This document shows positions 51,267 through 64,000 of a DNA stretch of 64,000 nucleotides, piece by piece (positions within the stretch are counted from its first letter, which is position 1; each line of letters opens with the position of its first letter). A program made the translations under genes and the position numbers. The notes under the pieces were generated by a model. It searched no databases and had not been told where the DNA came from. It saw nothing but the letters and a program-made list of their open reading frames with translations. This stretch comes from Chrysomallon squamiferum (Eukaryota; Mollusca; Gastropoda; Neomphalida; Peltospiridae), in the NCBI GenBank assembly GCA_012295275.1, contig CM022679.1:7452169-7516168 (forward strand). The letters are read 5' to 3'.

Positions 51267-51964
51267 CTTTCAGTGTACAGGATCAGCGGTTTGTTGTCCA
51301 CAAAACATGTACCGATAGAGTTATTCTATATTCACCTTTGCATGGAATGGGATGAAATTTAAATATTCAAGTAAAAAGAAACTGAAATAAATTTGAAGTA
51401 TCTTCTATAATAATTAATCTATTACTTTTTAACTGTGAAGGGCATTTAAATATATTATAAACGGGAACTGAATTTTATTCAAATAATATTTTTGTATCAA
51501 TCCTCTTTCGGAATAAATAACACTTTCTTTACAATTCCGGTAGCACCTGTCATGGCGTAGGTGATGACAACAAACACTTTTGGATTACCATAATATAATG
51601 TAATTTATTTCGCTTTTAATCATTAGTTATAAAATTATTATTATAGTTTTTCTTCTCGTAGATTTTCTTTTACAAATGCATAATTGATATTTAGATTTAC
51701 ATTTCTGAGTTAAAAATGCAAATACTGCAATTTTGATGCGACAATCAAACGGTCTCTCCGAGTAACCATCGCTTTCAAGAATCAATTGGCAATGGTGTTG
51801 TTTACACGTTATGAAAGTTATAACTGTGAAACGATAATATATGCATGTCACATAATGCACGGGTGGTACATTTACACTGTTAATAGCTTAATCAGTTAAT
51901 GATATAACTTGAAGGACAATATAAACATGGTTACGTTTATGATTTACCTATTGTAGATTTCACT
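51267..51964. promoter_or_regulatory. Shared divergent WDR61-TTC23 promoter region
   Basis: The two start codons face away from each other 698 bp apart, so both promoters and 5'UTRs must lie here unless further non-coding exons exist. An inverted CCAAT box (ATTGG, near 51784) is present. No clear TATA element is placed for either gene. Confidence 0.5.
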
Positions 51965-52426
51965 ATGTCTGATATAGAAGAAATATTTGAGGAAGATGTT
52001 CCAGTCATACCTGTAGTTGAGATTTCAACTAATCATCGTAGATCATCAGGACATCAGAGATCACCACCATCACGTCACCGATCATCATCTCGATCTCGAA
52101 GATCACCATCTTACTCAGATAATGATATCTATTCTGATGAACTTACTGAGTAAGCAGTTTTAATTTGTTTATTATCAGTATTATATTTTAAGAGTTAAAT
52201 GTTAATGTTATCAGTATTATGTTCTAAGAATTAAATATTTAGTCCAGGTATGAATTATTATTGTTGTGAGGGTTCTAACATTTCCCCAACCTATTCCTTC
52301 TTAATAATATTAGAGTTGTATCCCTTCAACCAAAATGAATAATTTGAAATAAACTAATTTCTGCTTCCCAAAATGCCTGTTTGCTTGTTTTATCTTTTTT
52401 GCTTTTCTTTCTTGCTTCCATTTTAT

Positions 52427-52466
<40 letters not shown>

Positions 52467-55400
52467 TTTTTTTTTTTTTTTTTTTTGATTAATGTTATTT
52501 TTGTCTATAATACTTAAATAAACTAATGGATATAATTTTAGGAATAATTGTTTTGTATTTTTTTTAAAAGATCTGAAGAAGATGATGATGATGAAACTGA
52601 TGAAGATGAGAATGTTTCCAGTCACAGAGAAAGACACAGAGGTACTCGAGAAATAAAAACAGTGAATGGGAAACTGAAGATAGACATGACACCACCTGAC
52701 ATAAAACTCAGAGAATCAAACAAACGAGCTAGGAAACTGGCTTCACATGGAAAAGTAAGATGAAAACTACTATTTAAAAAAACAAAGATGAAGAAAATTA
52801 TTTTACTGCATACTTAACACTAAATAACAAATACGTCAGGTTCGTTATTATCATCATTGTGCAGCTCTAGTGTTCCATTGTTTGGTGAAAGTTTCAGTAT
52901 GTTGTTTCCACATCTTTCTTACATTATCCTCTGCCAGGTGGTTCCTTTCCAGTGTTCTTCTAGTTTGTACCTACAGTGTCAGGCTGATCTTTGTCTAGAA
53001 GATTTACCTTCAAATGATTTCCAACTGATTAAGTGATTATATGCAATGTCCATCAAGTTGTCTTTTTTCAACCAATATGCCCAGAACATGTCCAGTTTTC
53101 TCTTCAAACCTGTTCAATCACACCTGTCACCTTTATTTTCTACCTTGCCTTTGAGTCTTGATGTATGATTTTTAACATACTTGTTTTCATGCAGTTAAAT
53201 AAATGTTAACAGTGCTTTGATGTACTTTTCATATACTTAATAATTACATTTTGAAACATGATTGTAAAATATAAAGTTGTGAATCTGTTTGCTAAAATCT
53301 GATTTTTAAATTTCAGGCTGACAAATCAATTCATGAATATATACGATGTGTGGCTTTGGCTAGGATTGTCTATGGCAGCCATCACTGGAAATATGCAGAG
53401 AGCATCATCAACTTAGGAGAAGCTTACCTAGATCTCAAAGGTTTATGTCTTCAAATTTTTATTAGCATTTCCTATTTAGAAAACCAGATATTTGTGAAAA
53501 GATTTTAAATAGGTTTTAATTATATATTTGACCAAATACTGATATAATCTCTTTTTTGTTAATTTTGAATTACTTACTGTTTCTTTTCATTTTTCTGTGT
53601 TGTTATGGAGAATATGAGTAATTTTAATATCCATCTAAATTTTGTATAAGCAACCATGTTATAGGCCCAATATCTGATTTTGTCAAACAATTCTGTCCAA
53701 GACATATCAGTGTATAATGTGTGACAGTGAATAAAGAGTAAAATGGAGAATAAATGTCTCGAAGGTTAGTCTGGCATTAAATTTAAAATTAATTTAAAAC
53801 TGTGTGATAAATAAGCTTCATTTTCAAAATAATAATTTTAGATATAAAAACAAGTTTGATATGGGTTTTCACATAACCTTACAACATATATATGCACATA
53901 TATGTATGTTTGTACAAACATGTATGCATGTATATCATGAACATGTATATCATATATGTGTATGAACATGTATGCATCCTTTATACATGTATAGAGTATG
54001 TGAGAGTGCCTGTAATTTTTTCATAATAACATAATGTTAATTTGTTTTATTTCAGATTATGCTGCTCAGGCAGAATATCACTCAGGAAATGCCAGAGACA
54101 TCATGCTGCATGGTGTCAGCACTAGTTCATCACAACAAGAGAAATCTGACATTTATCTCGTCTTGATTCGGGTCTTTTATACTCTTGGCAGGGCAAGCAG
54201 TGCCTTGAACAAATATCCTTGCTATAAAATAATAGTACCTGATTTTATTACTTGAATAATGCTTTGTAATATTGTTTAATATATATTTGTCCAAATCAAG
54301 TCAAATATATATATTTTGAAAATGCATCTACACATTTTGAAACAAATAACAGAAATATGTTTTATATGCTTCCATGTAATAGTTTTGTTGATTTTATATT
54401 TTATTATACTTTACTTTTAGACAAAAAAAAAAGAGAACCAACACTAAGACAAAACAGTGAAGACTATAATCTAACTGATTATAGTTAAAATCACAAATGT
54501 AGACAGAATTTTAACTTTCAGTTTCTCTCAGTCTCTAGATTTCATCTTGTTTTTTACATTGTGTAAGTACATTGTTATCTACTTCAAAACTAAAATCTGT
54601 CTTTCTTAAGCTTCCTTCCAGTTTTGTATAGAGAAACAACCTCTGACCACTGAGATGTACTTTTAAATCTGACGTCTAATTTACCTTCTTGTCTGCCGAA
54701 GCCTTGTAACATATTACAGGATGTAAAATGAAAAAATTGGTCATTTTGAAGTTCTGTAAGAACTTTTTTAAGGTATAGACAACAAATTACCTATCAGATT
54801 TTCTTTTATCCTAGATACCTTTTGGTGGATGGTGGTGGGGGAGAGTGGTGGTTGTATTCATATTTTAAAAGTCCTTTTGATCTTACTGTAATATTGTACA
54901 AGTTGTGTAAGCCTTGACTAATTTATGTATTCTGAAGCTGAGCAAGCCATGACAAAGGCTGAGAGGATTTTGAAGGAATGGTGCAAACTGCCATGTGTTA
55001 GAGCAGATGACAAAGAAGATTTTGAAATCAAACTGTTTCTTGCTATGGCCAGGTATGAGAAAGAGACAAACAGACAGAAAGAGAAAAAGAGAGAATGAGA
55101 GACAGAGAGATTATTTATTTCCTTCACACACTAAACATTGTAAAGTAGATTTCATTAATAATAAATAACCATAACAAAGTTGACTGTTATGTAAAGTTAA
55201 TGAGGTAATCTTGAAAAATGTTTCTTTATTTGTGATTTTTATTATTATATACTGAACATGATAATGTTGTGAGAGAATTGTTATTGAATAAACACAGAAC
55301 TAGATTTCATTCTTAATTAATTTTACATGTTTAAAATTGAAAGCATCTAAAAGCATTTTCTCTGTTGTTTATTTTCTTTATTTTTTTTTTATTTTTTTTT

Positions 55401-57289
55401 TTTTCAATTTTAAATAATTGATAGTGTAATGGTAATTTAAATATTTACATTTTTATACATAAATAATATCTAAATATTACTATTAAACAGTAATATATGT
55501 TTATTCAGTATCTTCCAAAAATGAAATTTTAACATTCATATTGTTATCATCATTATGATCATCGTCATTACTGTTACTGTGAAGTTTATCATTATTTTTC
55601 ATATTTATTATGTTGTTTGTTGTAGATTATATAGCAAACAGAAGAAATATGCTCTTGCCAGTACACAGTATGACAAAGTTATTGATCTGATGGAGAAAGG
55701 TTATGGACAGGACACTTTAGATCTCATTCCAGTTTTTCATGATTATGGAGCAATATCCTTTATATACAAATAGCATAGTGTTTTGTGTAGTAGTTTCTGC
55801 AGTATAAAATAAAATCATTGATATTCCTTACACAGCCAAGTTCTTTTTTCACTTAGTATTACAAGAGAAGTGATCAGATTAGTTTTCAGACTCATTAAGA
55901 AATATTTTATATCAATTAGTAACAAATAAAACATAAACATTATTGTTTTAATCAAAAGCACTTGGATACCAGCTTTCACAATTGTGGATGGTCATGTTTA
56001 GACATTTTAAATAACAATTATTGATTATTATTGTATGTTATTGTTAAAAATCTATGTAGAACTACAAATACATTTACATTTAAAATTCACTTGTTCATTA
56101 TTATTTTAAATATAGCTTTATAAATACATAATGGAAAATGCATCAAAAATGTCAGTTTGCATGAATATTTAAATAATATTATTATTTCACCAGAAAGAAA
56201 TAGTTAATCCTCTTCTGAACCAATGTCTATCCTGTACATGTTTTGTTTCATGAAGCATGAATATAAAATTTTCACAACATAATACATGTACTAAATTTTC
56301 TTAACTTTAATACCTGGAACAAAGCAAAGGTCGTCATGCCAATCATGAAAAAGCAATTGAATTGTTTCTTCAAGCCCACTCTATTGCCACTTGTCAGTAA
56401 GTATAGTTTTTAACTTTTGAAATTTTTTAAAATTTAAATCCCATAGTCAAATTATAATAGTATCATTTCTGAAAGTATTGGGACATCATTAGTAAAAGTT
56501 AGCACCAGGAATAATTCATTTGGTTATTTATTTATTTATAACATGAAAATAACATTGCCATGGAAACAAAATCAGACTTTTATTTCAAATTTGCTATTTT
56601 CTCAGTGTTTCAGATGCTTTTTTTTTTTAGTTGTATGTGAAACAATTTAAAACAAAGAAAAGAAAAGAATAAAAGAAGGAAAATGCTAGCAATTGTACAT
56701 CCATTATTTTATTGTAACTTTATTATTACTAAAGCATGATGCCTAGAAATATGTGAAAGTACACCTAAAATATATAGACTGTTTATTTTTATAGTTCTAT
56801 CTAAAATGATTTCAAACAAAAGAAAAGAAAAGAAGGAAAATGCTAGCAATCGTACATCCTTATTTTATTGTAACTTTATCATTACTTAAAGCACAATGCC
56901 CAATATTTGAAAGTACACCTAAAATATATAGACTGTTTATTGTTATTGTCTGTATTTGCTCTGATTCCAGTCACAGAGAGGGGAGTGTTGCTCTGGTTGA
57001 CACAGCCCTGGCTCTAGCTCGGGCCTATGCCAGTACTGGACGTGAGGAGGCTGAAGGGTCAGCAGAAAGTTACCTCAATGAATGTCTGGGCAACTGTACA
57101 GCAGTGTACGGACCTAACCACGCTAAAACACTGGAGGTCAATGACGAACTGGCTAGACTGCTTATCAGAACCAACAGATATGATGTGAGTTCATGTTACG
57201 TAGTGTGTGCAGAAAACAGACAGCCTAATTTTTTTGTTTGAAGTAAAAATTCAGTGAGTTGTCATTGATTGGTAAAATTAAAAATGTAG

Positions 57290-57330
<41 letters not shown>

Positions 57331-59461
57331 GTTGTTATTTGTATTTGTTATTATTGTTGTTGTTGTTGTTATTATTGTTATTATTATTATTAACATTTTA
57401 ATATCCCAAAAGATAATAAATATAATCTTGGTATTTCAAACAAAATCCTAGAACTTTATTTAATCAAGAATTTAATGCTTTAATTTTTTCTACTACTTAA
57501 CATTGTAATGTTGTGTTTTCAGGAGGCAATGACAATTCTGAAATCAAGCATAAATCCAAAGTGTGAGGTGTTTGGAGATTACTCAGAGCAGGTGTCAGAC
57601 ACATACAAACTTATGGCCTCCATTCATCTTTCAACAGGTGACATAGAAAAAGCTTTGAGAGCTTACAAAAAGGTAAATTAACTTGGCTAGAAAATCTACT
57701 GCTCTAGTTGTGTAAAAAAAATAATCTAGTCTAAATATGTCAGATGTTAGTTGTGTGAAAAAATAAATTGACTTAGATATATCTATTATTCTAGTTGTAT
57801 AAAAAATAATCTGCTCCAGATGTATCTTGCATGTTAGCTGTGTGAAATATAATTAGCCTTGATATATATATATTACACCTGTTGTGTTTTTCCACAGTAT
57901 GCATTTATTGTAATGTAAAACCTTATAAAATAGGTTAGCACTATATTATTGTTACTTTTGCACTGTAGTTATTTTTGTTGTTGTTGTTGTTGCTACCATT
58001 ATTGTTATTATTATTATTATTATATCTTTCAGTGTCACACAATAGAAACTTTGGTTCTGGGTAAAAAGCACAAGAAAACCATGGACAGCCAAAGGACACT
58101 TGAAATGCTTATGGCGTATGTTCTTTTAGAAATGTTATATATAGATATAGATGTATTGTGTGTGACTGAAGCAAAAAATGAATGTTTAATGACATCCCTC
58201 ATTTTAGTATGAATAGTTACAACAGATAATAGAAATGCAATGTCTTCTATAATGATATTCTTACTTATAGCAACAAACATTCTTTTATCTGCATCTTTGT
58301 ACATACACAAAAGCATCAAATGTTGTGCACTAAAGAGAGGACTGATCCTCTGATATACAGAAAGTCAGACTAGATTTTCATCTGTGTCGGCAATTTTCTT
58401 TTTTTTAAATAAAAAAGATGACAGATGTGATATGCTTTATGCATATACTTCATTGTTTTGTTATTTAAGTGATTTGTGAAAGTGATTTTTCTGTTTTAAA
58501 CAAATAAACAAAGAACAACAAGATACACTTTAATAGTTATTAGTGCAGATTGTTTTAGATAATTCTGCATTATCTTGGTTTTTTACTTTTTTTTTTTTTT
58601 TTTTTTTTTTTCTTTTATATAATAATTCTGATTTGGAAAGTTTAAAATACATTGTTAAAAGATTAGATGAAGTAATAATTTCATGTTGTTTATGTTAGAT
58701 GAGACAGATTTTTGGGTTTGTAAAACATTCTTATCAGGTGTAGAAATATCTGTTGATAAGCTATCACTTACAGATGTTTTTCATTTTTTAACCAACAGTT
58801 TTTAACCAACTTCAAAGAAATAATGTTTTTTAAAAGTTGCTGCTGTCAAGAATGTTGTTCTAGAAAATATATTTTTTTTATTAATTTTATTTTTTTACTT
58901 ATTTGTTTTATTTTATTTTTATTTATTTTTTATTTATTTTTTATTTATTTATTTTTTTTTTTGATACACTGCTGCATAACTTTTTTGGTCTTGTGATCTT
59001 TTTTGTTTTAAATTTTATTTTATTTTATTTTATTTTATTTTATTTTATTTTAAATATATATATATATATATATTTATGACATTACATTTTAAATTTGAAA
59101 ATAAGATGATGAAACATAAATATGTGATCAGGTTAAAATAATACTAACAATGAAAGTGGCAATATATGTCAGTTTACGAATATAAGTTTATAAATTTCAG
59201 TATTTTAGAATTAAATCTGATCCAGTTCTTTTGTTTCTGTTTTGCCTGAATTGTTTTACTGGGTTATGAAAAACAGAATTCTTTTGTTTTATGTATATAT
59301 ATTTTTTCTATTCTTTATTATAGTAAACTTTTTACTCTGATTTCAGGAGTCCTGGGGTTTCTCACAAATTTGTACTCAGCAAAGAAGATGAATTACAGAA
59401 AAGACCAAGATTTTCAAGTGTTGTGAAGAAATCATCACCAATGGGGGGATACAAACCATAA
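51965..59461 (+). CDS. TTC23: TTC23-like tetratricopeptide-repeat protein
   Basis: Family members are TPR proteins linked to primary cilia (EvC zone, Hedgehog signalling). Eleven exons: 51965-52149, 52571-52754, 53317-53440, 54056-54212, 54927-55052, 55626-55752, 56314-56396, 56971-57184, 57523-57672, 58033-58115, 59347-59461 (TAA); sum 1548 nt, 515 aa, all phases agree. The N-terminus is low-complexity: acidic, then Ser/Arg/His-rich, then poly-Asp/Glu. The helical-repeat body starts near residue 125 with YIRCVALARIVYGSHHWKYA, which matches the TTC23 RCVAL-R-YG-HWK-AE pattern, and continues through TKAERILKEW, LEQSKGRH, FLQAHSIA, EVFGDYSEQVSDTYKLM and CHTIETLVLG. The C-terminus is basic (SSVVKKSSPMGGYKP). 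Introns 4 and 6 show U12-type signals. TTC23 and TTC23L are not easy to separate by eye, so the symbol means the family. Confidence 0.88.
52436..52487. repeat. (ATT)n plus poly-T tract in TTC23 intron 1
   Basis: Trinucleotide run followed by about 22 T. Confidence 0.9.
52850..53180 (-). repeat. Possible degraded LINE 3' end in TTC23 intron 2
   Basis: Composition is less AT-biased than neighbouring intron. The minus strand, across several frames, gives fragments like GHVLGILVEKRQLDGH and RRTLERNHLAEDNVRK that recall the tail of non-LTR reverse transcriptases. It is too decayed to classify. Confidence 0.25.
54213..54926 (+). other. TTC23: U12-type intron with a non-standard 3' end in TTC23
   Basis: The donor ATATCCTTG follows exon 4 in phase 2. 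A U12 branch-like GCCTTGACT lies about 10 bp before the inferred exon 5 start (54927), which restores the frame to NKYSEAEQ, matching the family. The intron would then end in AT; no AC or AG at a suitable distance keeps the reading frame. Confidence 0.65.
55753..56313 (+). other. TTC23: U12-type AT-AC intron in TTC23
   Basis: Donor ATATCCTTT is a perfect match to the AT-AC consensus; the branch-site match TTTTCTTAAC lies just upstream of the terminal AC (56312-56313). Joining the flanks in phase 0 gives DYGALEQSKGRH, matching the family's G-VEQ region. Confidence 0.88.
56652..56946 (+). repeat. Tandem duplication of about 157 bp in TTC23 intron 7
   Basis: Copies at about 56652-56793 and 56815-56946 share AAGGAAAATGCTAGCAAT, TATTTTATTGTAACTTTAT and AAAGTACACCTAAAATATA segments with small differences. 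The second copy ends close to the exon 8 acceptor (56971). Confidence 0.9.
57295..57395. repeat. (ATT)n/(GTT)n tract in TTC23 intron 8
   Basis: Interrupted ATT and TTG trinucleotide units. Confidence 0.93.
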
Positions 59462-59995
59462 ACCTTGTCTCCATTACATTATCATTCATCCTTTTCTTTT
59501 TTCTGTTTGTTTTTTACTTTTATATTTTAAATTATAAAGATATCATTTATGTTAACTTTAAAAAGAAAAAAAATATTTAAAAAGTTTTACAGTCTTTTTT
59601 TTATGATAATTGTTAAAATGTAGAACTTTCTTTTTTATTACCTCATTATTTGTTACAAAAATCTTTTGTGTACATCCTGTGTTAATTTAGTAATAATAAA
59701 TTAGTATATAAAAATTATAGCAGTGGAAATATTTTAACTTTGATGGGAAGAAGATATTATTTTTATAATTCATAATCTCAGAATTAATGTATTTTTTTTT
59801 AATTATTTAATATTTATTATTTTATTTAATGTTATGATTTATACATTTTAATGAAGTAGTAAAAATATATTAATGCTGCAAGTTAAAGCCTATAGTTTTG
59901 TTATCAGTATATAATAGATACAGGTGCAAAATAACCTCAGCTCAGTTTTTTAAATTTATTTTTTTTTTTTTTATTTATTTATTTATTATTATTAT

Positions 59996-60031
<36 letters not shown>

Positions 60032-61606
60032 ATATATTCAGTTCAAGATAAAATAAAAATATTGTATTCATAAAATTATACTTATATAATAATATATATT
60101 AATTTATTTCATAATGTCTGTGATCAACAGAAATTAATTTATAATTTAAAGTAACTGAATATATATATATTGTCAGTTGTGTCTTAGGAAGTGATTCAGT
60201 ATTTATGTTCTGTTTGTAAAGATTAACTGTTATAATATTTTGTTTGACTGTGATAACTTTTCAATCCGGTATTTTTATAATTTTTATCAATATGTTAACT
60301 TTTGTTTATTTCAAAATATTTTAACTCATACAAACCTAGTTATTTATATAATATATTTGTTTAAACTATTAATATATGAAACCAAAAGAATAGTTAAAAC
60401 ATTCTATTAAAAAAGGAACCTACTGACATTGTTATAAACTAGGCTTGACTGGTCTCTAAGTCTTGTTATTGCAATGTACACAGTTGCCACTAACACATTA
60501 ATAACATGTATTTTCTTAATAACATGATTTTTTTGTTTCTGATTTTGTTTATGTTAATCTGCTAATCACGATGTTAAACATGATTTAGGGTACAAAATAT
60601 ATATTGTATTATCCCCAAAAATTATTTGACATATTTTAATTTATTGATTTATTTTTATTTGTTTTGTTTTATTTTATTTTATTTATTTTCAGTTAAACAA
60701 GCAGTTAAAATAAGTTTTGATATTTCTCATAGATAAGCAACAATAGTTATTTCCAGTTAGGTACATTTTAACTTAATTCTACTCATTGATTATTGACATT
60801 TAATTAATTCATTTCATCCGTCCTGATTTTATATTTCATTTTTATGGAACATAAACTTGTGTATCAATGTAAAAAAATATTAATAAAACATTCCATCCTG
60901 GTAATTTTCGTTTGTAGAATCTTTTAAATCTATGGTAATTAGTCCAACTTTTTTCTTTCTTTCTTTCATTCTTTCTCGTTGTCTTCGTAGTAGTAGTAGT
61001 AGTAGTAGTAGTACTAGTATTTCTTTTCTTCTTTTTTGTTTTCAGTTATTAATCTTCAGTAAAACAAAATTACTGAAATTCAAATATTAGTCATTTACAA
61101 GCAGAACTAGCCAACGTCCAGCATTCATTGTTTGCAGTGGCTGAACATTAATTACATTATTTTGTTTTATGTCGATCGCTTTCTTCCTTTGACACACAAC
61201 AAAATACACATCTGCAGAATTGTGTCATTGGACAGGAGTCCGCCATTGTAGTAGGACAACAGTGCTACTTGATACTATCACAATACCACACAGATAACCG
61301 CATTTACCCGAAATATGAATACATTTGCCCACGGGTGATGCTACCCTGATTAAATTTTCAAAACATTGACCAAGAAATATCATATTCGTAATCGGAATAA
61401 ATTACTAGTACCATTTGGCAGAAGAAATATTTAATACATAATTAAACATATTTTATATTATGTAAAGTCTTTCAGTTTGTATATAATAAAATTTGATAGA
61501 AATTCTTAAAGGCGTACAAATCAAGAACAGAAAAACATTAATGAACGTTTTGTCGAACTTTACATTCATCAAGGACTGCAGCTGTATTTAAATGAAATGA
61601 AATGGG

Positions 61607-61666
<60 letters not shown>

Positions 61667-62040
61667 ATACAGTAGAGTAAATTTGTCAGCAAAATTAAAA
61701 TTCAAAAATGCCAACGTTATACATTTTGGATGTTCCTTTTGTTCTGTGTACTTTCAACTTCTTTGTAATCGTTTTCCTTTCTTGCAAAAACTTGATGATT
61801 ACCTTTAAAAAAATGGATGAAAGCAATTAACAGAAGAAACTAAACCCTTACTTCAGTCTGGTTTTATCTTACTGTATTTTGTTAAGGACGAATCATAAAA
61901 AATAGTGCTAGACATACCATGAGTGTACCTCTGGATCTGCGTTTTTTCATAAGTTTTAAGTTTGTTATTGTTTTTTTATTCCTTGTAATAAAAACTTACA
62001 AGGTTCCTTTAAAGTGAACATACTTCCCCACACACACACT

Positions 62041-62120
<80 letters not shown>

Positions 62121-64000
62121 ATAAAAGTTATTTTCTGTATCATGTTCCATTAAAAATGTCTTGTCTGAGATATAATTCTATTTTCTAAACATTAGCCTAC
62201 GTTTGTGTTCAAATATGTCTAACACTTGGACGAAGATTAATTTTAATAAGTCATTTAGTAATGCAACACATTCAGCCGGCAGCTGATAAATCTTTGTTAA
62301 CAGATTGTCTCAGGAAGCATTATGATTTTCTATCGTTTTATAGTAATAATAACTAACATATAAAATATGAGTGTATTACACCAGTAAAAAGTGCACTTAA
62401 GTCTATTATAAAGAGTATAACTTTCAAGATATAAACAAATAATTAGGTCAACAGAAAAAATGACAGTCGAGCACTATCAACGCCCCATGCCCCCACCCCA
62501 AATGATCTGCCTTTGTACATTAAAAATATAATTATTTCTTCACATCTTTTGGATTTTGCTTTTCGCTAACACCTTTGGTTATAATATAATTCTTTCCTAA
62601 AGCCATTCTGTTGATTAAAGTTTCGATCGAGGAAGGTTATGGGTCAACAGGTCGTGCATTTTATCATTAATCCAGAAACGTCTAGATGTACTAAAGTCAC
62701 TGTGTCTTTAAGGTCGTCTGAGAACAGCTAGGTAACTTTGTATGTTTATATTATTTTCTTCTTCTTTGTTAAAACTACAACACTGTCTTTGAAAAACTCT
62801 TGTAATCCAGTAGAACAGCGGCTTAAGATATTTTGTATTAATGAAAATACGACAGCTGCGAAGAGAAACCTACCATCATTATATTTGCAATGATGCTCAT
62901 CATCAGTTTACTGTTAATTTATCATCATTATCATCATCATTTTATATCGGTCACTAAATATATTTATATGTATGTTGCCCATCTCTATATATGTGCGTTT
63001 GTATGTATTTATGTATGTTTGACTGTCTGTGTGTGTGTACTTAATATATGTATGTATGTACGTTTATATGTGATATTTATGCATGCCTGTGGATGGATGG
63101 ATGGATATCTGTATAAGGATGTGCATGTGTGTGTCGCTAGTTCAAAGGCTATTATTATCAACTGTTCATCAAGTCATATTTTATACGCATATTCCCTTAG
63201 ACAGGAAGGCAGGTTTTTGCTGTTTGAAAAATCATTCATAGTTCAAACAGGCAAGCTGAGGACAGATTATGCCATCCATCATATCTCGTGCAAGAGCTAC
63301 AACCAGTGTGTGTAAATGTTACCGTTTTTTTATCACAGAGTTCTGAAAATTATTCTTTTTACTTGATACGGTATTCATTTATCATAGTCATTCTGTTATT
63401 ACTCGCTATTATGTCGCTGTTTCATATGATATATGAACAACACACTAATTATATCTCTGTTTAATTAAGATTTTAATGTCAAAATTGTATAATTATTTAA
63501 TTATTTACTATCATATTCGAATGTTAGAATTATATTGTTATTTAATAGCCATTTCAATGCCGTTTATATCACTATTTAATATCGTATTCGAATGACGTAA
63601 TTATACCTCTATTTAATATTGTATTCGCATGACATAATTATATCATTATCTAATTAAATAACATTGGCTCGTGTTACATCCTATAATATAACTGTAAAAG
63701 TCTGACATGTCAGAACTGACAAATGTGAATTAAAACTTTGACACGTCATCCTGCTTTGGCATCGCGAATGTCAATCTTTGTGAAATTTCATCCTGAACCT
63801 GCTTTAAAGAAACTTGAAATGTCACGAGTACCAATCTGTTTTCACTGACATCAAACACGAAGATGCGCGATCTCTTGTAGCTGCAGCAGTCAACGTCCTC
63901 TTCGACGTTTCAATCAGAATATTTCTTATTGCACCTCACAACAAACGAGAGTTTTAAGGAAAGGGTAATTCAGTTCTTCCTGTAAAATGTATCTGAGAAT
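59462..64000. other. TTC23 3' flank and intergenic region
   Basis: AATAAA at 59695-59700, about 235 bp after the stop, is a plausible poly(A) signal. The rest has poly-T runs (59998-60027), (TAG)n (60991-61011), (TTA)n (61608-61663), (CA)n(GA)n (62029-62118) and GTAT-rich sequence near 63000-63060. The frame at 62890-63315 is repeat-driven and has no recognisable domain. No gene seen. Confidence 0.6.
62046..62118. repeat. (GA)n microsatellite
   Basis: About 70 bp of GA after a short CA run. Confidence 0.96.

Noticed and set aside
62890-63315. 141-residue plus-strand open frame
   Set aside because: It is driven by TATG/TGTG repeats (YICAFVCIYVCLTVCV), with no domain or codon signal.

Overview
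The window looks like AT-rich nuclear DNA of a mollusc, probably a gastropod or cephalopod. All genes are split by introns with GT-AG, or in three cases U12-type, splice signals. A cluster of genes encodes secreted ligand-binding domains of the acetylcholine-binding protein (AChBP) type, a family known mainly from molluscs. The tachykinin-type receptor fits a protostome neuropeptide system. I see no bacterial or viral gene.

Layout. 1-9198: no exon recognised; microsatellites and two tRNA-like (SINE-type) relics. 9199-18805 (+): the last four coding exons of a tachykinin-like neuropeptide GPCR (second intracellular loop to C-terminus), in introns full of long (GA)n, (GATA)n and (TA)n tracts. 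18806-22291: 3' flank and repeats. 22292-34910: an AChBP-like cluster of four copies: a decayed copy on the minus strand (psi-1), an intact gene (AChBP-2, 227 aa), a copy broken by two deletions (psi-3), and an intact gene (AChBP-4, 230 aa). psi-3 and AChBP-4, with their flanks, form a recent tandem duplication, and psi-3 has since gained a FLYWCH/MULE-transposase relic. 35523-42373 (+): a TBC-domain Rab GAP (490 aa). 45584-51266 (-): the WD40 protein WDR61/SKI8 (304 aa). 51965-59461 (+): a TTC23-like tetratricopeptide protein (515 aa). 59462-64000: 3' flank and repeats.

The left part (receptor and AChBP cluster) is repeat-rich and shows gene birth and death; the receptor and the AChBPs could both bear on neural signalling, but nothing in the sequence shows they act together. 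The right part (Rab GAP, WDR61, TTC23) is a quieter block of conserved single-copy genes. WDR61 and TTC23 are divergent, with coding starts 698 bp apart. Together they hold three introns with minor-spliceosome (U12) signals, one a textbook AT-AC intron.

The most notable observations are the AChBP cluster with intact and broken copies, an in-frame TAG exactly at the conserved Trp of the WxPD motif in psi-1, and the three U12-type introns. All exon boundaries were read by eye from splice signals, phase and homology remembered from the families; no search was run.
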